A stretch of 44,053 nt of DNA from contig UQQM01000018.1 of the NCBI GenBank assembly GCA_900543205.1, positions 1 through 44,053 of the forward strand. The letters are read 5' to 3'. A program made the translations under genes and the position numbers. Position 1 is the stretch's first letter; each line of letters begins with the position of its first letter. The DNA comes from an uncultured Bacteroides sp. GTDB taxonomy: Bacteria; Bacteroidota; Bacteroidia; Bacteroidales; UBA932. The notes under the pieces were generated by a model. It made no database searches and was not told the origin of the DNA. It saw only the letters and a program-made list of their open reading frames with translations. Shown piece after piece: positions 15,861-23,849 of the stretch.

Positions 15861-17633
15861 CTATCTGATTTCTATCTCGGCGTCCATCCTGGCCAGGACA
15901 ACGGGCCTGGAGAGGTCTTCAAGCTTTTCCGTCAGGGCCTCCGCCTTGCCGGTCAGGCCTTCCTGAACGGAGGCCGATACGACTCCCGAGCCGAACATTT
16001 CAAGCAGCTCCTCCATCTGGGACATGGGCTTGGGATAGCCCGTTACGCTCCAGTTAGACATATCCGGGTCGCCGGCGGCCACAGCCGCGTATGACACGGC
16101 ATCGTCGAGTCCGCCGATTTCATCGACGAGATGGATTACCATGGCGTCCGAGCCGGTCCACACGCGTCCCTGCCCGACAGCGTCCACGGTCTCCTTGGGC
16201 AGAGAGCGGGCGTCCGAAACTATCGTGGTGAAGCGGTCGTAGATGGATTCGATCGACTCAAGCATGTAGTCGTATTCCGCCTGGTCGAAAGGCCTCATTC
16301 CGCTGTACATGTCGCCGTGCCTGTTGGAGGAAACCGTCTCGATATTGACATGGAGCAGGTCGTTCGCCGTCTTCGAGAAGTCGGGGACCATGCCGAAGAC
16401 ACCTATGGAGCCCGTGAGAGTGGTCGCGTCCGAATATATCCTGTCGCAGTTGGCGGAAATCCAGTAGCCGCCGGACGCCGCGTAATCGCCGTATGATGCG
16501 ACGAGCGGTTTGGTCTGCTTGAGCAGGTCCAGTTCGGTCTTGATCTTCTCGGAAGCCAGCACGCTGCCGCCGGGAGAGCTGACCCTGAGCACGACCGCCT
16601 TGACGGTGGAGTCCGCCCTGACATCCGCAAGCATCTGCGCGAAGCGGTCGCCGGCGACTTCTGACTTGCCGGATCCGTCCACTATGTTGCCCTCCGCATA
16701 GACCACTGCTATCTTCTTGGAGGCCTTGGAGACGGGACGCCTGGCCGCCACGTAGTCGGAGAAAGGTATCATCGAAACGTCCTCGAAATCATCCTCGACG
16801 GCAAGGACGGCCAGCTGCTCCTTGAGCTCTTCTGAAGTCATGAGCTCGTCCACAAGACCGCAGTCCACGAAATCCTGGGGCGCGTTGAGCTCCAGCCCGT
16901 CAACCGCCTCGTTGAGGCGCTCCACGGTGATTCCGCGGCTCACGGCAATCTCGGACGCCATGGTCTCCCATATCGAATCCACCATGCGCTGGTACTGCTC
17001 CCTGTTCTCGGGGCTTGCTGACGACCTGGTGTACATCTCGCCGGCGGACTTGTATTTGCCATGGCGTATCAGCTGCACGTTGACGCCCAGCTTGTCCAGA
17101 AGGTCCCCGATGAAAATCATCTGGCTTGAGACTCCGTTTATCATCGTGGTCGCGCCTTCATGGGCCGTCATGTAGACCTTGTCGGCCACGGAGGCGAGCC
17201 AGTAGCTTCCGCTGGCAGGCGATTCGATATATGAGACTATTGCCTTTCCGCTGTAGGTCCTGAAATCCGCAAGCGCCGCACGGAATTCCTCAAGTGCGGA
17301 AATACCGCTCATCGAGCCGTCGGTGCGCAGATAGATGTATTTCACGGCGGGATCGGTCGCCGCAGTGTTGACGGCCTGCACGGCGTCCCAGATGCCTATG
17401 GTGGAAGAGCCTTCCCCGCCCAGCATCGACAGGGTGCTGCCATCGCGGCTCTGCTCCCCGATGGTGACCTTTGACATGTCTATCGCAAGCACGCCTGACT
17501 TCGGAATCGACGGCGTCGAGCTGCCTGACGCGACAATCGCCCCGAGGAAACCGAAACCGAGCATGAACATGAGCACCGTCACTATAAGAAAGCCGCAGAT
17601 GACGGCGGCCGTGTACTTGAGGAAATCTTTCAT
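15861..17633 (-). CDS. sppA: Signal peptide peptidase SppA, two-domain form
   Basis: SppA cleaves leftover signal peptides in the membrane. The 590-residue protein has one N-terminal helix ([25 protein letters not shown]) and two homologous peptidase domains. The catalytic pair is visible: K152 in [10 protein letters not shown] in the first domain, and S387 in [10 protein letters not shown] in the second. These match the lysine and serine that act together in known SppA tetramers. The ATG at 17633 is chosen because it is followed by the basic, then hydrophobic, anchor; further upstream in-frame starts lie in the hisS promoter region. Confidence 0.93.
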   Translation of the reverse strand: MKDFLKYTAAVICGFLIVTVLMFMLGFGFLGAIVASGSSTPSIPKSGVLAIDMSKVTIGEQSRDGSTLSMLGGEGSSTIGIWDAVQAVNTAATDPAVKYIYLRTDGSMSGISALEEFRAALADFRTYSGKAIVSYIESPASGSYWLASVADKVYMTAHEGATTMINGVSSQMIFIGDLLDKLGVNVQLIRHGKYKSAGEMYTRSSASPENREQYQRMVDSIWETMASEIAVSRGITVERLNEAVDGLELNAPQDFVDCGLVDELMTSEELKEQLAVLAVEDDFEDVSMIPFSDYVAARRPVSKASKKIAVVYAEGNIVDGSGKSEVAGDRFAQMLADVRADSTVKAVVLRVSSPGGSVLASEKIKTELDLLKQTKPLVASYGDYAASGGYWISANCDRIYSDATTLTGSIGVFGMVPDFSKTANDLLHVNIETVSSNRHGDMYSGMRPFDQAEYDYMLESIESIYDRFTTIVSDARSLPKETVDAVGQGRVWTGSDAMVIHLVDEIGGLDDAVSYAAVAAGDPDMSNWSVTGYPKPMSQMEELLEMFGSGVVSASVQEGLTGKAEALTEKLEDLSRPVVLARMDAEIEIR

Positions 17634-17641
17634 TTGAAATG

Positions 17642-17668
17642 CAAATTTTATCAAAAGTAGTAAATTTG
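17642..17668. promoter_or_regulatory. Divergent promoter elements for sppA (-) and hisS (+)
   Basis: Plus: TAAATTTG at 17661-17668 ends 21 bases before the hisS ATG. Minus: TAAAATTTG (one base longer than the consensus) at 17650-17642 ends 8 bases before the sppA ATG. No -33 TTTG is well placed for either, so these are moderate predictions. Confidence 0.5.
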
Positions 17669-17689
17669 CAGGACAATACAATATATAAA

Positions 17690-19039
17690 ATGGCACAGAA
17701 ACCTTCCATACCCAAGGGGACGCGCGATTTCGGTCATGCCGAGATGGCGGAAAGAAACTACATATTCAATATCATCAGACAGGTCTTCCGCAAATACGGA
17801 TACGCACAGATCGAGACTCCGGCGATGGAGAACCTCTCGACCCTGCTCGGCAAATACGGGGACGAGGGCGACAAGCTTCTGTACCGCATATTGAATTCGG
17901 GCGACGCCTTCGCCCATGCCGATTTCGACAGGCCACTCACTCCCCAGGTATGCGAAAAGGGTCTCCGCTACGACCTTACCGTGCCCTTCGCGCGCTACGT
18001 GGTGCAGCACCAGAACGACATAGTCTTCCCGTTCAAGCGTTTCCAGATACAGCCGGTATGGCGGGCGGACAGGCCGCAGAAGGGCCGCTACCGCGAATTC
18101 TACCAGTGCGACGTGGACATGGTCGGCAGCCGAAGCCAGCTCTGCGAGCTCGAACTCGTGCAGATTGTCGACGAAGTCTACAGGAAGCTGGGGATCAGGG
18201 TGTCCCTGAAAATCAACAACCGCAAGGTGCTGACCGGTCTCGCGGAAATCTGCGGCTGCCCAGACAAGGTCGTGGACATCACGGTCGCTATCGACAAGAT
18301 TGACAAGATCGGGCTCGAAGCGGTCGGGGAAGAGCTCCAGGCGAAGGGACTGGACGAGGCGGCAATCGCGAAACTCGTCCCCGTACTGAACCTCAAAGGG
18401 TCGAATGCGGAGAAACTGGCCGCCATGAGGGAACTCATGGCAGGGTTGGAAGACGGCATGAAGGGCCTGGACGAACTGGAGGAGCTTTTCGGCTACATCG
18501 AGGCTTCCGGCGTGAAGACCACGACCGAACTCGACCTCTCGCTCGCCCGGGGGCTGAGCTACTATACCGGAGCCATTTTCGAGGTCAAGGCCCTTGACTG
18601 GCAGATAGGCAGCATAGGCGGGGGCGGACGCTACGACAACCTCACGGGAATCTTCGGCCTTCCCGGACTGTCGGGAGTGGGCATAAGCTTTGGCGCCGAC
18701 AGAATCTACGACGTGATGAAGGGGCTGGGGCTCTTCCCTTCCGGGCTCGGGAACGTACCCACACTGCTGTTCGCGAACATGGGCGCGAAAGAGACGGAGT
18801 ACATCCTTCCGCTTGCCGCCGCCCTGCGCGACAGGGACGAAATAGTCGAAATCTATCCCGATGCGGCAAAACTGAAGAAGCAGTTCGAATATGCCGACAG
18901 GCGTTCGATACCCTTCCTCTCGATTACCGGCGAGTCGGAGATGGCGTCGGGGACAGTAAACATAAAAAACCTGGTGACAGGCGAGCAGCGCAGTTTCCCC
19001 AAGGACGGCATCACGGAGATTCTGCAATTCCTGAAATAA
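17690..19039 (+). CDS. hisS: Histidyl-tRNA synthetase
   Basis: HisRS charges tRNA-His. The 449-residue class II enzyme has motif 1 in [16 protein letters not shown], motif 2 in [16 protein letters not shown] and [24 protein letters not shown], the histidine-specific [15 protein letters not shown], and motif 3 in [13 protein letters not shown] with [11 protein letters not shown]. The anticodon-binding domain follows from about residue 350. The ATG at 17690 gives the standard start [14 protein letters not shown]. The gene is followed by a 345-base stretch without genes before the initiator tRNA. Confidence 0.96.
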   Translation: MAQKPSIPKGTRDFGHAEMAERNYIFNIIRQVFRKYGYAQIETPAMENLSTLLGKYGDEGDKLLYRILNSGDAFAHADFDRPLTPQVCEKGLRYDLTVPFARYVVQHQNDIVFPFKRFQIQPVWRADRPQKGRYREFYQCDVDMVGSRSQLCELELVQIVDEVYRKLGIRVSLKINNRKVLTGLAEICGCPDKVVDITVAIDKIDKIGLEAVGEELQAKGLDEAAIAKLVPVLNLKGSNAEKLAAMRELMAGLEDGMKGLDELEELFGYIEASGVKTTTELDLSLARGLSYYTGAIFEVKALDWQIGSIGGGGRYDNLTGIFGLPGLSGVGISFGADRIYDVMKGLGLFPSGLGNVPTLLFANMGAKETEYILPLAAALRDRDEIVEIYPDAAKLKKQFEYADRRSIPFLSITGESEMASGTVNIKNLVTGEQRSFPKDGITEILQFLK

Positions 19040-19384
19040 GGTTTTTCATTGGTCTTTCCCGGGATCAGGACGGAAGGCCTCGAAATCCACCTGTGCAAAA
19101 AGTGGAGTACAAGCGAATCAGGAAAAGCTGCTTCGCATGGCCGTGGAATGCATTTTCCGCAGAAATCCCTGTGCTTGGGCAACACTCCGAAATCCGACGC
19201 AAGCGCAGAGTTTTTGCTGAAAACCCTCCTGGAACCGGTTGCACTGCGGATTTCGCCGACGGTTCTGTTCCTGACTTTTTAGAGCTATCCTGACGGCCGA
19301 TAGCCGTGCTCCGATTATGGAGGGGAATTTTGCGGATAATCATCGGTCTTTCCAGACGGCAGGCAGAAATATTTCCAGAAACTC
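19040..19384. other. Gene-free stretch between hisS and the initiator tRNA promoter
   Basis: I see no credible gene: frames are open only in short, unsupported pieces. Small hairpins exist but none has a T-run, so the hisS terminator is not evident. The segment 19135-19196 (GCATGGCCGT to CACTCCG) looks like a diverged copy of sequences at 20047-20100 and 20171-20254 on the other side of the tRNA. The basis is by-eye alignment. Confidence 0.5.
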
Positions 19385-19415
19385 TTTGTTAATTAAAAAA
19401 TTATACCTACTTTTG
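19385..19415 (+). promoter_or_regulatory. Promoter of initiator tRNA-Met
   Basis: TTTG at 19385-19388, a 19-base spacer, then TACTTTTG at 19408-19415: the full Bacteroidota -33/-7 pattern with consensus spacing. It ends 11 bases before the first base of the tRNA. Confidence 0.75.
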
Positions 19416-19426
19416 TAGTCCAATAT

Positions 19427-19502
<76 letters not shown>

Positions 19503-19505
19503 AAC

Positions 19506-19537
19506 AGGACAACGCCTCGGCGCTGTCCTTGTTTTTT
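19506..19537 (+). terminator. Rho-independent terminator after tRNA-fMet
   Basis: AGGACA (19506-19511) pairs with TGTCCT (19524-19529), with GCC/GGC inside the stem, followed by TGTTTTTT (19530-19537). It begins 3 bases after the tRNA and gives a monocistronic transcript. Confidence 0.8.
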
Positions 19538-19779
19538 ATGTCCATACCCCTCGCAGAACGAGCTACAAGGCCGATTTCCCTTGTCCCACAGAACCCCCTC
19601 CGGAAATACCAATTTTCCCACTCCGAGCCCAATGAGGAGGCGATTTGAAGAGTCGTCGAGGCATTCGAGCAAGGAAATGAATCTGTCGAGCGGACTTGCA
19701 ATCTGTAGCCCGGGTGCCGGACACGCGCGGCGGGGAGCTCCGCGGAAGGCTCTCCTTGCGTATGCCCGGCGCTGAATCC

Positions 19780-19803
19780 TTCAGCAGATTACAATCTGCT
19801 GAA
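19780..19803. repeat. REP-like palindrome, copy 1
   Basis: TTCAGCAGATT (19780-19790) and AATCTGCTGAA (19793-19803) form a perfect 11-base-pair stem with a two-base AC loop. The half-site resembles the second palindrome at 20694-20723, so the two look like one short repeat family. Confidence 0.65.
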
Positions 19804-20693
19804 ACAGATGGTGCAGAAGTCTGGCACATCGGCGCTTCGCTGAAGGATCTCGGCAAGAAGATGTTCACATTCTTCAGGCCGAGCATTCCAGCATCGGTCC
19901 TCACGGGTCTGCTGTAGAAACACTCGTGAAATTCATAGGCTACGGCGACGGGCTCTTAATGGCGCTGCACGTGGGGCAACTGCGCCTGGTGGACAGGAAT
20001 CCCTTCCATTTGGCGCACCTGGACGCCTCTGGCGCATCTCGGCCGGGCATGGCCGTTCCCGATGAATTTCACGAAGCATGTCGGGGTGCAAATCACTCCG
20101 TAGGCAGCAGTCCGAACGGCAAACGGCAGTAAAATTCTTCTTGTGCAGCCTCTATTCCAAAAACGGCCTTGCATGGCCCTGGGAGGCCATTTCCGGCAGA
20201 TCCAATGCACAACCATCGGCTTCCAAAAGTGCAGGGCCGGGCACTCCGGAATCGAAATTCACTGACTGACAGCCAATTGCAAATTGCATCTGCACAACCA
20301 TAATTCAACTCCACGTTTAGGTTGAGCGGACAAGATTAATGCGTAATCAATCAGCGCAAGTGCGGGGATTTCCGCTGAGGAGGCTAGCCGTCCGCGGTTG
20401 CTTTCCACCAACCACTTTTATCATTCTCACCGACCAAGAATGTCAGATATACCACCTCTCGGGGAAAATACCTTCCAATATGACATGCAATGCAGACATT
20501 GAGCCGAGAGGCAGTATGGACGATGCTGACAAATCGTCCGCACCGTCCATACCGGGGCCAGGTTGCATGCCGCGTCGGTCATCCTGCTATGGAAGGTGCT
20601 TTGCGCGAAGCGGGCCGCCGGATGCGGCACTGCGGCTCGCGAGGCGAAAACGTGGGACAAGCCTCCCTCGCCCGCAGTCCGCATCCGCCATAC

Positions 20694-20723
20694 GTTCCGG
20701 CGTGATTCGCAATCCGCTGGAAC
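20694..20723. repeat. REP-like palindrome, copy 2
   Basis: GTTCCGGCG-T-GATT (20694-20707) pairs with AATCCGCTGGAAC (20711-20723): 13 base pairs including one G-U, a single bulged T at 20703, and loop CGC. The right half shares AATC-GCTG-AA with copy 1. The sequence style resembles REP-type palindromes seen between genes in Bacteroidota; the family assignment is from memory. Confidence 0.6.
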
Positions 20724-20834
20724 ATAAGTCTGTAATGCAAATCCATCTGGATGGAGAGCTGGACAGCCGGAGCTGGATTCCAGTTCGACGGGTGCTCAAA
20801 AGTATTTTTCATCCGCCGCTGCGGAGTCGGCATG

Positions 20835-20889
20835 CCGGCAGTATAGGGTTGTGCGGGAGGCCTTACTGCCGGAGGCCGGGCTCCGGCAG
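20835..20889. repeat. Two overlapping, mutually exclusive stems
   Basis: CCGGCAGTA (20835-20843) can pair with TACTGCCGG (20864-20872). The overlapping CTGCCGGAG (20866-20874) pairs perfectly with CTCCGGCAG (20881-20889) around a 6-base loop. Only one of the two can form at a time. No T-run follows. Confidence 0.5.
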
Positions 20890-20950
20890 CGGCAGGGCGG
20901 CGGATCGCAAATCCGGCTGGACAAAATTGGACGGACAAAAACAACTATCA

Positions 20951-21000
20951 CAAACTGCAACAAACTGCAACAAACTGCAACAAACCGCAACAAACAGACA
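20951..21000. repeat. Five-copy 10-base tandem repeat
   Basis: CAAACTGCAA occurs three times in a row (20951-20980), then CAAACCGCAA (20981-20990) and a decayed CAAACAGACA (20991-21000). The unit length equals about one helical turn. It ends 27 bases before the promoter of the membrane-protein/HTH pair, a position suited to a repressor or activator array. Confidence 0.85.
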
Positions 21001-21027
21001 AGAACTATAAAATTTTTGTACTTAATT

Positions 21028-21059
21028 CTTGCAATATTGTAAAGTATACATTACATTTG
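21028..21059 (+). promoter_or_regulatory. Promoter for the membrane-protein/HTH pair
   Basis: TACATTTG at 21052-21059 matches TAnnTTTG; CTTG at 21028-21031 stands 20 bases upstream where TTTG is expected. The start codon follows at 21082, so the leader is about 17 bases. Confidence 0.6.
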
Positions 21060-21081
21060 CAGAAACAAAACCCTCACAAAC

Positions 21082-21636
21082 ATGAACAAACGACATCAAT
21101 GGCTGCTGCCCTGGGGCTTCCAAATCGCCGGCTGGGTGCTGATAGCGCTCACGCTGATCTTCCCCATATTCGTAATGCTCACATGGCAATCAATCGACTT
21201 CGGCTCCGTCTTCGACAAATTCCCATACGGCGGGATCCTGATCATGCTCTATCTCGGCTCGGGCCTGATAGTCTTTTCAAGAGAAAAGGTCGAGGACGAA
21301 TACATAGGGACGATACGGACGGAATCCGTGGTCATCAGCGCGTATGCCGCCGGACTCTGGTTCATTCTCATCAACCTCCTCGCAGGAGCCGTCCCCGCCG
21401 TCTCGCAGGCCATGAACGCCTCGAGAATACCCTATGCGTACATGACGTTCCTGGAGGCATTCCCCGACATGCCCGCCGAAGTCATGAAATTCCTCGGGCA
21501 GGCCTACCTGGCCGCACCCCGGCTCGCCTGTCTGGGCGCATGGCCAGGAACACCGCTGTTCGCGTTCTGGATATACATCGTCATATATAAAATCCGGCTG
21601 ACCGCCGCCGTAAGGAGGGCCCGCAATGAAAAATAG
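21082..21636 (+). CDS. Small membrane protein paired with an HTH regulator
   Basis: The 184-residue protein has about four membrane helices (WGFQIAGWVLIALTLIFPIFVML, YGGILIMLYLGSGLIVF, SAYAAGLWFILINLLAGAVP, FAFWIYIVIYKI). The loop FSREKVEDEYIGTIRTESVVISAY after helix 2 resembles a stretch I have seen in Bacteroidota membrane proteins encoded next to small HTH regulators. The molecular role is unknown. It overlaps the HTH gene by 11 bases, so the two are surely co-expressed. Candidate roles are sensing or growth control; none is shown by the sequence. Confidence 0.75.
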   Translation: MNKRHQWLLPWGFQIAGWVLIALTLIFPIFVMLTWQSIDFGSVFDKFPYGGILIMLYLGSGLIVFSREKVEDEYIGTIRTESVVISAYAAGLWFILINLLAGAVPAVSQAMNASRIPYAYMTFLEAFPDMPAEVMKFLGQAYLAAPRLACLGAWPGTPLFAFWIYIVIYKIRLTAAVRRARNEK

Positions 21637-21826
21637 CATCAGGGTCGAAAGAGCAAAGGTCCGCGAGACCCAGCAGGATCTCGCGGACGCAATCAAGGTC
21701 AGCAGACAGTCCATATTCGCGATAGAGAACAACAAATATGTCCCTTCCACCGTACTGGCGCTCAAGATAGCCAGACACTTCGGAGTGAAGGTCGAAGACA
21801 TCTTCACCCTGGAAGACGGCGACTGA
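21626..21826 (+). CDS. Small Cro/CI-type (HTH_3) transcription regulator
   Basis: The 66-residue protein is one helix-turn-helix domain: RVERAKVRETQQDLADAIKVSRQSIFAIENNKYVPS, with the recognition helix around VSRQSIFAIE, followed by LALKIARHFGVKVEDIFTLED. It is close in length and sequence to small YozG-like regulators. A clear Shine-Dalgarno AGGAGG (21613-21618) sits 7 bases before the ATG, inside the upstream gene. Likely target: its own promoter and the adjoining 10-base repeats (inference). Its stop lies 2 bases from that of the convergent outer-membrane gene. Confidence 0.88.
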   Translation: MKNSIRVERAKVRETQQDLADAIKVSRQSIFAIENNKYVPSTVLALKIARHFGVKVEDIFTLEDGD

Positions 21827-21828
21827 GG

Positions 21829-22443
21829 CTAGAACGACACTCCGAGCTTGAAGCCAAGGTTGTTGATGCCGTCCAGGCCGAAAGCCTCGCTCCGGTTGGT
21901 CGAATAGCTGTAGTACACCGCGAACTGGAATCCGAAATTGCTCTTGTAGAACGGATGCCAGGTGAAGCCTATCTCCGGAGACGCATAGAAACCCCACTGC
22001 GTGTCGCGGAAACCTGCATTCGGGAAATAGGTATAAGCCCGAGCATAGTCGGCTCCGATCTTGGCCTCGGCGTACGGCTGGAACTCCTTCCAGCCGAGAC
22101 GATACCTCAGAGTGGCCCCGAACGGAACCTGGAACAGGGAGTTGCAGGCATCCGTGGTAAGCGCGGAACCGTCGGGATTGACCACCGTCCGCCGGGGGAT
22201 GTATTCATTGTTCGTGTTATAGCTCACGAACGCGCCCACGGCTATCCTCGGAAGGATATAGTAGCCTCCTTCGGCGTATGCGCCCCAGCCGCTGGCATTG
22301 GAGACGAATTCGTTGCCGACCGTTCCGTTGAACTGCCATCCGGCATCAATGTAGTATCTTCTTCCGGGCTGCGCGTCCGCCGACGATGCAAGCACGATGC
22401 AGAGAACCGCCGCAGCCAACATGTTTCCTATGATTCTTTTCAT
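21829..22443 (-). CDS. Outer-membrane beta-barrel protein
   Basis: The 204-residue protein has a signal peptide (MLAAAVLCIVLASSADAQ) and eight or so amphipathic strands ending in NLGFKLGVSF, the aromatic C-terminal strand of small barrels. The pattern fits the outer-membrane beta-barrel (OmpW/OmpX-like) class; function unknown. An AGGAGG (22458-22453) lies 9 bases before the ATG. It is the third gene of the DUF4251-DUF4136 operon, 15 bases after the gene before it. Confidence 0.8.
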   Translation of the reverse strand: MKRIIGNMLAAAVLCIVLASSADAQPGRRYYIDAGWQFNGTVGNEFVSNASGWGAYAEGGYYILPRIAVGAFVSYNTNNEYIPRRTVVNPDGSALTTDACNSLFQVPFGATLRYRLGWKEFQPYAEAKIGADYARAYTYFPNAGFRDTQWGFYASPEIGFTWHPFYKSNFGFQFAVYYSYSTNRSEAFGLDGINNLGFKLGVSF

Positions 22444-22458
22444 GATTGAAACCCTCCT

Positions 22459-23088
22459 TTATTTACCCAGATACTCCGACTGCTCGAACGACTGGCTTAT
22501 GGCCCTTGAAAAACGGGCCATGTCAGAAGCCGCACCGCCCATAGCTCCGTCGATGAAGCTGTTCCATACCACCGGAAGGGGCTTGTCCTCTCCCGTATCC
22601 GCAGTAAGGTCGACCATGTCCGTCAGCAGCGACCGTGACGAGTAGCCGTAAGTCACCGGGAAAGAATAATGCCATGAGCCCCAGTCACCCCAATACCAGG
22701 GATACCAGTATCCGGGGTAATCGAGCCACCATGGATATGACGGATAATATGCGGTGAAATACGAGGTGGACTCCACATACGAAATCTGGATTCCGAGATC
22801 CGCCTCCGCGTCCTCGTCCACATAGCTGTACCCCTTCGCCTCCATCTCCCTGATATACTGTTCCCTGACGCTCTTCGCCCAGTCGTTGAGGAAAAGCCGG
22901 CCGTGGTCACCGTCTATCGCCAGCAGGCTGTCGGCCACGGTGAACGTGTCGAAGCGTGAAAAGTCTCCGGCATCTTCGCTATGGGCGGTATATACCAGGA
23001 ATTCTCCGTCGAACACCGATGCGCTCGGCACCTTCTCGCATGCGGAAGCCATCATGACGGCCGCCGCAAACAGAATATACTTTTTCAT
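22459..23088 (-). CDS. DUF4136-type lipoprotein with W/Y-rich segment
   Basis: The 209-residue protein has a lipoprotein signal ending MMASAC, so Cys17 is the lipid site. FDTFTVADSLL, then LGIQISYVESTSYF and YSFPVTYGYSSRSLLTDMVDL follow the DUF4136 pattern. A central PSYPWWLDYPGYWYPWYWGDWGS stretch is unusually rich in tryptophan and tyrosine, echoing the lipoprotein at 6173. Role unknown; probably a periplasm-facing envelope lipoprotein. GGAGG (23100-23096) lies 7 bases before the ATG. Confidence 0.8.
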   Translation of the reverse strand: MKKYILFAAAVMMASACEKVPSASVFDGEFLVYTAHSEDAGDFSRFDTFTVADSLLAIDGDHGRLFLNDWAKSVREQYIREMEAKGYSYVDEDAEADLGIQISYVESTSYFTAYYPSYPWWLDYPGYWYPWYWGDWGSWHYSFPVTYGYSSRSLLTDMVDLTADTGEDKPLPVVWNSFIDGAMGGAASDMARFSRAISQSFEQSEYLGK

Positions 23089-23126
23089 ATCATATCCTCC
23101 ATATTATCAATTGACATGGCATGCCC

Positions 23127-23723
23127 CTAGAAAGACATGCCCTCATAGACCCGGGACTGTTCATACGGCACGAGCCTTCCCTCGAGCCTGATGGTCCGGG
23201 AGTTGAAATTGGGCGAAATGACGGCGTAAGCTTCATTGGAGCCGGGATACAGCGAAATGTCGACCTCAGCGCTTATGCCGGCGCCCGTGATGCCGGCGCG
23301 GATATGCACCACGTCATTCTTCCCGGAAGTCACCGTGAAGCCGGTGACCCTGCCGTCGAGAGTCACCCCGCCGACTCCGTTGGGTCCCGAAAGAAAACGG
23401 CTCGGAGAAATCTGTACGACTCCCCTGTCGCCGTCCACTGCGATGAAGTTGGTGGTGGAACTGACATATACGCGAGTCCCGTCACGGAAAGTCAGAGCCT
23501 CCGCCTCCAGGACAAAAGACCTGGTGTTGACCGCCGCTCCGGCCTGATGCCATGTCAAAGTGTCAACGACTGCCTGGGCGGCGCGGTCGGGAGCGCTCCT
23601 CTGTTGGAACTCGTACATGTCGCGCTTCCACTGCTCCATCCTCTCCTGCAGCGTCGTCCTGCCCTGCGCCATGGCGGACAGCGACAACGACAGCAGAATC
23701 AGCATTGAAATGATTCTTTTCAT
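23127..23723 (-). CDS. DUF4251-type secreted protein
   Basis: The 198-residue protein has a signal peptide (ISMLILLSLSLSAMAQ). The region VNTRSFVLEAEALTFRDGTRVYVSSTTNFIAVDGDRGVVQISPS and later GGVTLDGRVTGFTV match the DUF4251 pattern: a beta-rich domain with unknown role. It is the first gene of a three-gene operon with DUF4136 and a beta-barrel. A strong AGGAGG (23734-23729) lies 5 bases before the ATG. Confidence 0.82.
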   Translation of the reverse strand: MKRIISMLILLSLSLSAMAQGRTTLQERMEQWKRDMYEFQQRSAPDRAAQAVVDTLTWHQAGAAVNTRSFVLEAEALTFRDGTRVYVSSTTNFIAVDGDRGVVQISPSRFLSGPNGVGGVTLDGRVTGFTVTSGKNDVVHIRAGITGAGISAEVDISLYPGSNEAYAVISPNFNSRTIRLEGRLVPYEQSRVYEGMSF

Positions 23724-23808
23724 ATTAACCTCCTATAAATTGTTTCAGGATCCCATAATGGCAACATACATGCCAATTCCGGCTGCGGACGTTCTCGGCG
23801 GGATTCGC

Positions 23809-23816
23809 TATCTTTG
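23809..23816 (+). promoter_or_regulatory. -7 box for the beta-lactamase gene
   Basis: TATCTTTG matches TAnnTTTG and ends 33 bases before the ATG at 23850. No consensus -33 sequence. The leader includes CCGGC...GCCG, a small hairpin. Confidence 0.5.
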
Positions 23817-23849
23817 TCTTTCCGGCAGTTTGCCGCCGGGAGACACAAG

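Larger units (their letters stand above)
19538..20950. other. Gene-free, repeat-rich intergenic block
   Basis: About 1.4 kb without a supported gene on either strand. Open frames are short, overlap in all directions, and lack promoter and signal features. The block holds two strong REP-like palindromes (19780-19803, 20694-20723), weaker half-copies with AATCYG near 19690 and 20901, diverged GCATGGCC repeats, and several long stems between 20441 and 20889. It might be decayed sequence or a home for small RNAs. No transposase or recombinase remnant is recognised. Confidence 0.55.

Noticed and set aside
17651..19027. 458-residue open frame antisense to hisS
   Set aside because: Same reason: a mirror of a strong synthetase gene with no independent support.
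20951..21000. CRISPR array
   Set aside because: The repeats are 10 bases long and adjacent, with no spacers and no cas genes nearby.
20339..21010. Possible 223-residue gene in the gene-free block
   Set aside because: The translation is low-complexity and Arg/Ser-rich, crosses the palindromes and the 10-base repeats, and has no promoter.
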